NCBI GenBank assembly: GCA_002449765.1
Contig: DJXN01000013.1
Span: forward strand, 124,001-188,000
Origin: Fibrobacter sp. UBA7003
GTDB lineage: Bacteria > Fibrobacterota > Fibrobacteria > Fibrobacterales > Fibrobacteraceae
Reading direction: 5' to 3'
Length of the DNA stretch: 64,000 bases
The position numbers and the translations under genes are program-made. The notes beneath the pieces are model-generated. The model was not told where the DNA came from and made no database searches. It saw only the letters and a list, made by a program, of their open reading frames with translations. Shown one piece after another: positions 12,093 to 19,376 of this stretch. Position 1 is the stretch's first letter. Every line of letters starts with the position of its first letter.

Positions 12093-13370
12093 TCAGCCCT
12101 TTACATACCGCTGCTTGCTGCTCTTTGGTTTTTCGGGGAGGGTCAGCTTCAGCGCGCCGCTTTCCAACAGCGGCTGGACAATGTGGCTCATGGTATAGAA
12201 CTGTGACATTCCTGTAAAACCCTGCAACTCTGCCCGGCTTCTTGGTACGGAACAGAAGGCCAGAATGTCGGCGGGCTTGCCGGAATATTCGGGCTGGTTC
12301 ACCGAGTTATATAGTGTTGCGTAGAACTCTCCATGACGAACGGAAAACTCGGCTGGAGGCAATCCCGCCTCTTGCATTTCCTTTTGTATGGTCGGGATGC
12401 CTGAGTAGCGGTTCTCGGTAATTTTTAGAATCTCGAGGATGTTTGCTAATACTGCGTTCCTTGTGTCCGGCCTGATTTTGCCAAGATTGCTTAGCGTGGT
12501 TTTCCCGTACAATCCTCCGCTGTTTATGACTTGTAGCCGGTTGTCGTACATTTCAATTCGAACGGGGGTGTTTTCGGAATAGACGCTATAATCGCGATGA
12601 ACCAGCGCGTTCAGGACAACCTCGCGTACTGCGATAGACGGATATTCTTCTTTGTCTGTGCGTTTCCCGTTTTTGTCAATGACCGTCTTGTGACGGCTGT
12701 TCTTTTGGACGAACGAAATTGCATCTTCTAGCATTTGCGGGATGGTCCCGGTCAGCCTGGCGTTGTCGATAAACCTTTCGCCGGTCGCACCGAGGTCGCC
12801 CATTTCGTTGCCGGGAACCCGCACTGCGGTGATGCAGAGCTGGGGCAAAAAACCTTGCGGGTATTTTGAAAACGAAAGAATTCCTGCTACCGTGGGCGCA
12901 CCGGAATGAATTACTCCCATTAGTTCCAAGATTTCTTCGCTGCTGACATTTTCGGAAAGATTCTTGCGCTCCCTCTTGCATAGCCGAACATAGTTTTCGA
13001 CATCGGCCTTGTTTAGGGTGTCAAGAGGCGCTTCGGTAATGGCTCGGGCATCGTCGCGGATGTGTCTGCGAAACGCCTCGTAGCTGTACACTTCGTATTC
13101 GCTCATTGGCTCATCCGAATCGCCGACACGGACAAAGGAGCCTTTTGTCCGTCCCATGCCTTTGTAGAAGACAGGCCGGTGGAAAACCTCTATGCCAGGG
13201 ATTTCTGCAGATACGATCTTTTTTTGGCCGATTGAACAAATTGTAAAAAGGGGGCGCACGCATGGCTCCATCTCTTTACTTTGTTCGTTAATGCAAAAGT
13301 TTGCCAACAAAAAGCAATAGTTTGCCAAGTTGTTGTTTGATTTTGCCAACTGTTTCGCGAAATTAACCAA
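12093..13370 (-). CDS. ATP-binding AlbA_2/HATPase_c_4-type protein, N-terminally truncated
   Basis: From about residue 35 the protein matches RecG-like/Schlafen-type ATP-binding proteins. It has the second half of an AlbA_2 domain (HRPVFYKGMGRTKGSFVRVG), a GHKL-like helix motif (VREVVLNALVHRDYS) and a C-terminal winged-helix region. The first half of AlbA_2 is missing. In its place, residues 1-33 are encoded by 21-bp periodic DNA, which gives heptad-like repeats. Translation could also start at ATG 13271 (MEPCVRPLF). The family usually acts as a DNA/RNA-associated regulator or defence component, but no role can be assigned. The truncated gene may be inactive. Confidence 0.65.
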   Translation of the reverse strand: MVNFAKQLAKSNNNLANYCFLLANFCINEQSKEMEPCVRPLFTICSIGQKKIVSAEIPGIEVFHRPVFYKGMGRTKGSFVRVGDSDEPMSEYEVYSYEAFRRHIRDDARAITEAPLDTLNKADVENYVRLCKRERKNLSENVSSEEILELMGVIHSGAPTVAGILSFSKYPQGFLPQLCITAVRVPGNEMGDLGATGERFIDNARLTGTIPQMLEDAISFVQKNSRHKTVIDKNGKRTDKEEYPSIAVREVVLNALVHRDYSVYSENTPVRIEMYDNRLQVINSGGLYGKTTLSNLGKIRPDTRNAVLANILEILKITENRYSGIPTIQKEMQEAGLPPAEFSVRHGEFYATLYNSVNQPEYSGKPADILAFCSVPRSRAELQGFTGMSQFYTMSHIVQPLLESGALKLTLPEKPKSSKQRYVKG

Positions 13371-13420
13371 CTATTTGGCTAAATTTGCCAACTAGTTGGT
13401 AAAATTTGCCAACCATCATT
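13290..13420. repeat. 21-bp tandem repeat array (TTTGCCAAC units)
   Basis: About six units begin with (T/A)TTTGCCAAC or a variant at 21-bp spacing. On the minus strand they encode seven-residue repeats (VGKFYQL, VGKFSQI, then in another frame LVNFAKQ, LAKSNNN, LANYCFL). The frame break in the middle shows that the array has decayed. Confidence 0.65.
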
Positions 13421-13447
13421 GTCATCCCCGCGAAGGCGGGGATCTCC
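13421..13447. repeat. Dispersed hairpin repeat (GTCATCCCCGCG type)
   Basis: CCCCGC and GCGGGG pair around a GAAG loop, followed by ATCTCC. It has the same architecture as 10480-10504 with compensating base changes. It sits at the edge of the 21-bp repeat array. Confidence 0.7.
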
Positions 13448-13657
13448 CTTCTAAATGACAAAACCGTGACAAAAGGGGTGTGATATATTCCACATTGGAA
13501 TAAAAAATTTCGGCGGAAGTCCCCTTTTTTGCGAAAAAAATCTATAATTGTAACCATCCGAAACACCCCTAAAACGGCGATTTTGGTCGAAAAAAGCAAT
13601 TTTTGCGTCTGCTCCAGGTTGTTATGACACAAAAATGACAAAAGTTTGACAAAACTA

Positions 13658-13686
13658 TTGCTTTTCCGAAAAAAATTGTGTATATT
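13658..13686 (+). promoter_or_regulatory. Promoter of the pilin gene
   Basis: TTGCTT (13658-13663), a 17-bp spacer and TATATT (13681-13686) preceded by TTGTG. It lies about 80 bp before the pilin start, outside the proposed invertible segment, so either cassette would use it. Confidence 0.6.
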
Positions 13687-13764
13687 AGGGAATGTAAACG
13701 AGTCGGACGCTCAATTTCGGGCCAGGACTCAAAAAAGTGTGTCACAAACAACAAGGAGTACACT

Positions 13765-14202
13765 ATGAAGAAACAAGGTTTTACCCTCATTGAATTGATG
13801 GTCGTGATCGTGATCATGGGCATCCTCGCCGCCGTCGCAGTGCCTAAGCTGTTCGGCATGATCGCCAAGTCCAAGGCCTCTGAAGTCGGCCCCGCAGCTG
13901 GTACCTATGTGCATCTGCAGGACAGCTACTATGCTGAAATGAATGCTGTCGGCACCGGCACTCAGATTGGCTACAACGCCCCGGCTAGCAATACATTCAC
14001 TTATGACGCTGCCACAGCAGGAACTTGGACTGCCACGTCAAAGAGTGATTTGAATGAGTGTGGAACGGGCTCTGTTTGGACAGTTACTTCTGCGCCTGCT
14101 TCTGGTGGAGTTTCTCATACGGCAACGACGCCTTCTGGCAAACCGGCTTGCGAAGCTCTCACGCCGTCCTTCACTCAGATTGGCGCTGCAACGCACAACT
14201 AA
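13765..14202 (+). CDS. Type IV pilin (expressed copy of a proposed switch)
   Basis: A 145-residue type IV pilin/pseudopilin. The short leader MKKQG precedes the prepilin peptidase site (G|FTLIE), with the conserved Glu5 and a hydrophobic helix (LMVVIVIMGILAAVAVP). The remaining domain has a C-terminal Cys pair and ends LTPSFTQIGAATHN. AAGGAG lies before ATG 13765; the in-frame codon at 13678 overlaps the promoter. The prepilin peptidase at 55153-56031 could process it. After residue ~46 (GTYVHLQDSYYAEMNAVG) the protein matches the inverted cassette at 14278-14574. Pili of this kind are implicated in adhesion, so the C-terminal domain is the likely surface-exposed, variable part. Confidence 0.9.
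   Translation: MKKQGFTLIELMVVIVIMGILAAVAVPKLFGMIAKSKASEVGPAAGTYVHLQDSYYAEMNAVGTGTQIGYNAPASNTFTYDAATAGTWTATSKSDLNECGTGSVWTVTSAPASGGVSHTATTPSGKPACEALTPSFTQIGAATHN
13903..13922 (+). repeat. Left inverted repeat of the proposed pilin inversion segment
   Basis: ACCTATGTGCATCTGCAGGA, in-frame within the pilin gene (TYVHLQ codons). Its inverted partner at 14561-14580 differs at one base. The 14-base core GTGCATCTGCAGGA is identical in both. Confidence 0.75.
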
Positions 14203-14222
14203 TCTCTGCTGAAACATTGCAA

Positions 14223-14260
14223 AAAAGGAACCTGCCTCTCATGGCAGGTTCCTTTTGTTT
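14223..14260. terminator. Bidirectional terminator between pilin gene and inverted cassette
   Basis: An 11-bp perfect stem (AGGAACCTGCC with GGCAGGTTCCT) has A-rich sequence on its left and T-rich sequence on its right, so it works on both strands. It sits between the two convergent pilin segments. Confidence 0.85.
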
Positions 14261-14277
14261 AGATGACAATCGTATAA

Positions 14278-14574
14278 TTACGTGCCGGCACCGATAGATG
14301 TGAACGAAGGCGTAAGGACACCGCAGCCATCACCTGTAACAGTTGCTTCGTGTTCCAAGCCACTAGATCCTGCCTGAGAAGCCACATTCCAAGAACCAGC
14401 GTTCAGCTGGCAATCGTTCAAAGCGGTTTCGCTATTCACAGCAGTGAATGTTGCTACGGCGCCAGACACTGTGACGTTGTAAGTAAACACCGTACTAGCG
14501 GGTTCCTTGTAACCGATCTGGGACTTGTCACCCACAGCATTCATCTCTGCGAAGTAAGAATCCTGCAGATGCAC
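14278..14574 (-). pseudogene. Silent pilin cassette lacking the N-terminal segment
   Basis: On the minus strand this reads VHLQDSYFAEMNAVG, then a divergent middle with two cysteines, and ends LTPSFTSIGAGT. It is parallel to residues ~48-145 of the pilin at 13765. The leader, methylation site and hydrophobic helix are absent, and an in-frame TGA lies eight codons before the first shared codon, so the cassette cannot make a pilin on its own. The frame inside it is intact, which is unexpected for a dead fragment and fits a stored alternative 3' end. No ribosome binding site or promoter is evident for it. Confidence 0.8.
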
Positions 14575-14580
14575 GTAGGT
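14561..14580 (-). repeat. Right inverted repeat of the proposed pilin inversion segment
   Basis: Reverse complement ACCTACGTGCATCTGCAGGA; 19 of 20 bases match 13903-13922. The 678-bp segment 13903-14580 would flip between these repeats and keep the pilin frame. Confidence 0.75.
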
Positions 14581-14677
14581 TCTTGCGAAAAAGCATCAAG
14601 AGGGAATAATCCTAACATTGCCCCTCTGTTTCGGATGGGCCGGAACAATCAACAACAATTCCACGGAGGATTATCCC

Positions 14678-15511
14678 ATGCGTTTTTTCGATACGGCAAT
14701 GCAGTATCTGGACAAAGAAAAATATAATCTCGCGCCGCTTTCGGTGCGGACATACTTCTGGAACCTGAAGAAAATAGCGGATTTCAAGCCCGACCTTCAG
14801 TGCGAGGATTTGAACGCCGATGTTGTGCAAGAATATAAGGTCTATCTGGTCAAGCGCGGGAACAGGGCGGTCACGATAAACAAGGCACTTTCGGTTTTCA
14901 GGAATTTTACGAACAAGATGTTCCAGGATGGTATACTGAAAGAAAATCCATTTGACAAGGTGAAAATTGGTCGTGTTTATTCTCGTCGCGGGTTCTTGAC
15001 AAAAGGCGAACTTAAGAGGCTTTGCCTGAATTTCGAAGACCGCGGCATGTCTCTTACGCAAACGGAACAGGATGTCATGCGGGTGTTCTTGTTCAGTTGT
15101 TTTACCGGGCTGCGTTACAGCGATCTTCGTTCCCTCGATGCAAGCGAGATTTTTGATTGGAAAATCCGCAAGCAGATGCACAAAACGGGTGATCCGGTGT
15201 ATATCCCCATTCCGGTGCAGGCAAGGCTCCTGCTTCCCACAGAGATGAAGGCAGGTAAGGTTTTCCGCGTTGTGGAGAATTCGCACTTCAACAGAACCCT
15301 GCGTAGTGCTGCGCAAAAACTCGGATACCACAAGCATATACATTGCCACCTTGCACGGCACACGTTTGCCACCACTTGCATAACGCTCGGAATACCCTTG
15401 CCAGTAACAAGTAAACTACTCGGCCACCGAAACCTGGAAACGACTTTAATTTATGCAAAATACGTAGATGCTTTCTTGGATAAAGAAATGAAAAAGTTTA
15501 ACAAGCTCTAG
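14678..15511 (+). CDS. Tyrosine recombinase (candidate pilin invertase)
   Basis: A 278-residue tyrosine-family site-specific recombinase. It has an N-terminal SAM-like core-binding domain (about 1-100) and a C-terminal catalytic domain. Catalytic residues are visible: Arg in TGLRYSDL (R146), HLAR (H224, R227), His in LLGHRN (H250) and the nucleophilic Tyr in TLIYAKY (Y259). GGAGGA precedes ATG 14678 by eight bases; the upstream in-frame codon at 14618 has no such signal. It lies about 100 bp outside the right inverted repeat. The compact size and lack of an arm-binding domain are like the invertases/shufflon recombinases, though a solitary mobile-element integrase is an alternative. Its stop overlaps the convergent neighbour by four bases. 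Confidence 0.88.
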   Translation: MRFFDTAMQYLDKEKYNLAPLSVRTYFWNLKKIADFKPDLQCEDLNADVVQEYKVYLVKRGNRAVTINKALSVFRNFTNKMFQDGILKENPFDKVKIGRVYSRRGFLTKGELKRLCLNFEDRGMSLTQTEQDVMRVFLFSCFTGLRYSDLRSLDASEIFDWKIRKQMHKTGDPVYIPIPVQARLLLPTEMKAGKVFRVVENSHFNRTLRSAAQKLGYHKHIHCHLARHTFATTCITLGIPLPVTSKLLGHRNLETTLIYAKYVDAFLDKEMKKFNKL

Positions 15512-17535
15512 TCACTTGTCGATGGTGTGACAATATTTTTCATCACGCTTTCGCACGAATGGAGATAGATTTGTTCATCCTTGTACCATAGAGTTAGCGA
15601 ATCGTCTTTTGTAAAAGGCAAGTCGTGCATGTCTGTCACGAGGTGCGTTATCTCTTGCTCTCCGCACAGGTGGCGCACCCGCGACACCAGGGAATCTTTC
15701 TTGAAAAGGTATTCTGATGCCAAGAACTTGCGGACTTGCCACTTGAGTTTTTTCCATTCGGCATCGGTCGGTTGCGAGCCTAGGAAAACCATTTTTTCGC
15801 GGGCTTGCGATACATCCTTGTGACCCTTGAAAAAGATGCTCCCGACTTCGTACTGTTCGTCGTAATAGGCTCCCGATAGGAAGTGTATTCGCGGCAGTTT
15901 CCCGGCGTAATCCTTTACGGAGTAAAGGACCCTTCCGCGTTTTTCAATTTCGGGGAAAGGCGGAGCCTTTACGAACTGGTTCATTGCATGTTCTCTTTCT
16001 TTTTGTTCGCTATCACGGTGGTCGTAGTTGATTATGACGCAAATGCAAAGCAATATGGCCAGCGTCACTAAAGTAATAACTTTGCCGCCGGGTTTCTCCG
16101 CCTGTTGCGCCTGCACTATTATTCCCCAACAGACAATCGCCAAAATGAAAGCGAACGAAAAATTCTGCTTTGGGAAAATCTGATTTCCCCAGAGGATTTC
16201 AACGGAGCAAAGCAGCATGATGACGATGACGGCCTTTCGCCATTTCGGACAGACGGTATGCACAACTAGCGCAAGTGCCGCTGTCGCGGCAAAAAGCTCC
16301 TGTATGAAAGTCAGGTAGCTTTTGTACAGTTCCGGCAGGGATTGCCTATGCAAGAAGACAATCCAGTAAGCCGAAAAGGCGGTTGTAGCAATCCATGCGC
16401 AGACGGTCGCAGCGCGGACTTTTCCAGAGCAACTCTTTTCGCGGGTTGCATACAGTATGACTGCGGCAATTGCCCCGACGAGTATGAATGGGGAGTCTAT
16501 CCAATATACGAATGTGATGGCAAAAAATATTTTGTCCCAAATGCTGAGAGGCTTGCTTTTGCGCAATTTTGTCGTATACAGGCGCATAGCAACAAAGGAC
16601 TGTATAAGCACGGCTGAAACCTGGCAAAGCCAAAGAATGCGGAAGGTCTGGACTTGGAACAAGAAAATGTGGTGCGTGAACACCGATGCGATAAACCAGT
16701 AGATGGCTATTCCTGCAACAAAAGTTTGTGCCACGGCGAATTTTTTCAGTACCTTGTATTGGACGAACTTGGTTGATGCCAAAATGAAAAAAGTAAGATT
16801 CAAGGTGAGGTTTAACAGGAGCGTGTCTAACCCTTCCATGCTCCAGTCGATATAGACCCAGTCATCGGTATAGGCTGCCCAAGGAACCTTGCCGATAAGT
16901 ATTGTCGCTGGGAGCAGAGCGGCTGCCGCTACAATGGGAAGCCTTGTCTTGTTGAAGTGGAAGAATAGCCATAGTGGGAGTCCCCATCCTGCAGTTAGAG
17001 GGTGTATCAATGAACCTGCAAGGAATATTGCGGGCGTTTTCCATTTGTTTTTGTCGAATAGGTGCGCAAGTCCCCAGAAACCGAAGCAAAGCGAAAGTGT
17101 ACGGGCTACTGGGAATGCCTCGATATTTTTGATGGTATCCCATATATCGTTGCGAAACTCGCCGTAGGCATATGCCGAAAAAAAGAACAATGTTACAGGC
17201 AGGGCTAGCTGCGGACGGTGAAATTTTGTTGTCCATTTGTGGGTGAGCCAGGCGAAAGAGAGCGCCACCCCGCAGTGTGTCAGCAGCGTGAGCAGCAGTG
17301 CCGCCTTGTCTATGGGCAGCGATTTTATGAACAGAGCGTAAAGGGGCGAAAAGAGGCTGAACGCGTCCTGGTTCCCGAACATAAATGCGGGATCGTCGAT
17401 GAACCGCCCCGGAAAGATCCTGTTGATTGCCTGCAGCGTATAGAGGATACTGTCTTGCTCGAAGCCGTCGAAATGGTTGACGCACAAGAAAAACAATACT
17501 GCCAGGGGTAAAAGGAATTTTACGGACAAGTTCAT
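15508..17535 (-). CDS. Polytopic membrane protein (DUF6798-like)
   Basis: A 675-residue protein with about a dozen hydrophobic segments and a soluble C-terminal ~150 residues. The N-terminal block has the pattern DDPAFMFGNQDAFSLFSPLY, nearly shared with the protein at 20970 (NDPPFMFGNQDSYSVF), so the two are paralogues. The arrangement of membrane segments plus acidic loop near the N-terminus resembles GT-C-type membrane glycosyltransferases, but no catalytic residues can be assigned with confidence. It is translationally coupled to the LTA-synthase-like gene upstream (overlap at 17532-17535), so both probably act in cell-surface glycan decoration. Confidence 0.65.
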   Translation of the reverse strand: MNLSVKFLLPLAVLFFLCVNHFDGFEQDSILYTLQAINRIFPGRFIDDPAFMFGNQDAFSLFSPLYALFIKSLPIDKAALLLTLLTHCGVALSFAWLTHKWTTKFHRPQLALPVTLFFFSAYAYGEFRNDIWDTIKNIEAFPVARTLSLCFGFWGLAHLFDKNKWKTPAIFLAGSLIHPLTAGWGLPLWLFFHFNKTRLPIVAAAALLPATILIGKVPWAAYTDDWVYIDWSMEGLDTLLLNLTLNLTFFILASTKFVQYKVLKKFAVAQTFVAGIAIYWFIASVFTHHIFLFQVQTFRILWLCQVSAVLIQSFVAMRLYTTKLRKSKPLSIWDKIFFAITFVYWIDSPFILVGAIAAVILYATREKSCSGKVRAATVCAWIATTAFSAYWIVFLHRQSLPELYKSYLTFIQELFAATAALALVVHTVCPKWRKAVIVIMLLCSVEILWGNQIFPKQNFSFAFILAIVCWGIIVQAQQAEKPGGKVITLVTLAILLCICVIINYDHRDSEQKEREHAMNQFVKAPPFPEIEKRGRVLYSVKDYAGKLPRIHFLSGAYYDEQYEVGSIFFKGHKDVSQAREKMVFLGSQPTDAEWKKLKWQVRKFLASEYLFKKDSLVSRVRHLCGEQEITHLVTDMHDLPFTKDDSLTLWYKDEQIYLHSCESVMKNIVTPSTSD

Positions 17536-19253
17536 TTCCCCATCAAGAAGTAGTCGTACTGGATACTCCTTTCGCGAAGAAGGCTATCCAGAACCTGCTG
17601 GCCGTATGTCTCCAGCAGTGTGGGGGTGTCGGAAAACAGTGACCGACCTAGCCCCATGGAACGTCCTTCTACAGTGAAACCCATAGCTTCCAGCAGCGTT
17701 GGGAAAATGTCGAACGAGGAATACCTGCGTTGTTTTTGCGGAACGGGATGGGCCGGGTTCAGCATGAAGTTTGTCCAGTAGAGCGTATCGTCAGGCGGAA
17801 TTTTTACCTTGGATGAAAGCGACGGCATGGCGTGGTCTCCCATGACCGCGATGACTGTGTTGCTGAACCATGGCCGTTGCTCGGCCCAGTCAAGGAATCT
17901 TGCCAGTTGGAATGATGCGCAGCGTAGAGATTTCGGCAGCACCCCTTGTGTGCCTGCAAACTGGGCTTGGCACGAGTCGTCTACAAACCCTGGCTGGTGC
18001 GTATCGACCGTAAGCATGTAGAACGCGAAGGGGTTACCCAGCAAAGCCAGACTGTCCAGTTCTTCGCGGACGAACCCGTACAGTTTGCGATCTTCGAACC
18101 CCCAGAAAACCTTGTAGTCGTCTGGAATTTTACCGGCTCCCTTGTAATGCTCGATGTCGTGGATTGTGACATTCCCGTGTACTCTCCAGAAGTCCCGCTT
18201 CTGTGTAAAATCACCGCTCGACCCCTGTGCGTACACCTGGTTGTAGCCTTGTTTTGCAAGAACATTCATGAGGCAATGTGCGTGTGGCAGGTAAGTCGGG
18301 AGCTTGCCGACGTATTCGTTTATCCCCATGGGCATGTTGAGGGGGATGCCGCAGAGTTTGCCCGTAATCCCCGCGATGGTCCAACTGGTGCCGGCTACGT
18401 TTACTCCGCCGGGAGCGAATCCCGATTGTCCAAATAGGCTGTCTATTTCAGGTGTGTACTGGCGGAAATTTGTCTCCATGGATTCGAGGAATATTACGAG
18501 CAGGTTCTTGGGCTGCCTGGTTGCTGTCACATTGATGGAATCGGGATGCGCGTAATGTTCCCGATACAGTTCTGAATCGACTGGCCGCTGGAATAATGCC
18601 TTGAAGGGCGCACTTGCGACAATGCCTGGAAGCACGAGCGAGATTACGGCGCAATAGAGGACGAAGGCTCCCGCAGCGATTTTTTGCCATCCCCAAAGGA
18701 AGTCTTTGAACCCGCCATTTTTTTTTGCCAAGAAAATCGATATCGCAATGAGAATGACTTCTATAATAAAGAACAAGGTTAATCCAGGTATAAGCGCTTT
18801 GTCGATGAACGACGATATGACGAACTCCTCTGCGCCCTCGTTTGCCCCGGCGAACACCGTGAAGAGGACCGCTTCGACATTCGAGAGCGGGAACGTGTCT
18901 ATGGCCCAGGGGATGGTCTTGGAATATACCGCGCACAGGAACAGGCCGAGACAGGCGAAAATTCCCTGTATTAGGGCATGCTTTTTCTCGGGGGCGGAAA
19001 TGCCGTCCTTGATTTTACCGAAAGACGAGAAATAACGGAACAAAAATGCCGTGTAGAGTGCGCCCACGTAGGGCGGCAGTAGGGGGAATATCCCGCCTAT
19101 GAGTCCGCTGTCGAAGTTGTAGAACAGACAGTAGTGCAGTACCGGAACTACAGGAACCGCCACCAGCCGCAGCCTTCTGCTACGGACCAGAAATACCGCC
19201 AGAATGGCCGAAATGGCCGATGTGACAAAGAAGTTTATGGTATAGGTGTCCAT
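17532..19253 (-). CDS. LTA synthase-like membrane sulfatase-fold transferase
   Basis: A 573-residue protein with five or so N-terminal membrane segments followed by an extracytoplasmic alkaline-phosphatase-fold domain. The domain contains LVIFLESMETN (metal-binding Glu region), NVAGTSWTIAGITGKLCGIP (nucleophile Thr/Ser region), MLTVDTHQPGF and VMGDHAMPS (metal-binding Asp-His). This matches the LTA synthase/phosphoglycerol transferase/sulfatase family (as in MdoB/OpgB). In a Gram-negative envelope it probably transfers phosphoglycerol or phosphoethanolamine to a glycan or lipid. It is the first gene of a two-gene leftward unit with the membrane protein at 15508. Confidence 0.82.
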   Translation of the reverse strand: MDTYTINFFVTSAISAILAVFLVRSRRLRLVAVPVVPVLHYCLFYNFDSGLIGGIFPLLPPYVGALYTAFLFRYFSSFGKIKDGISAPEKKHALIQGIFACLGLFLCAVYSKTIPWAIDTFPLSNVEAVLFTVFAGANEGAEEFVISSFIDKALIPGLTLFFIIEVILIAISIFLAKKNGGFKDFLWGWQKIAAGAFVLYCAVISLVLPGIVASAPFKALFQRPVDSELYREHYAHPDSINVTATRQPKNLLVIFLESMETNFRQYTPEIDSLFGQSGFAPGGVNVAGTSWTIAGITGKLCGIPLNMPMGINEYVGKLPTYLPHAHCLMNVLAKQGYNQVYAQGSSGDFTQKRDFWRVHGNVTIHDIEHYKGAGKIPDDYKVFWGFEDRKLYGFVREELDSLALLGNPFAFYMLTVDTHQPGFVDDSCQAQFAGTQGVLPKSLRCASFQLARFLDWAEQRPWFSNTVIAVMGDHAMPSLSSKVKIPPDDTLYWTNFMLNPAHPVPQKQRRYSSFDIFPTLLEAMGFTVEGRSMGLGRSLFSDTPTLLETYGQQVLDSLLRERSIQYDYFLMGK

Positions 19254-19376
19254 TTACGGTTTCGGGAGGGGCATTATTCTGTTATGGAATATAGAAAAAG
19301 GTGGCTGAAATGCGAAAGCTGCGCTGGAGATTGTTAGATTTGAAAAAGGATAATTGCGAAATAAAAGGTCAAAACA

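Noticed and set aside
13290..13420. TTTGCCAAC units as a CRISPR array or iterons of an origin
   Set aside because: Spacing is 21 bp and the units code for heptad repeats on the minus strand; no replication gene is nearby.
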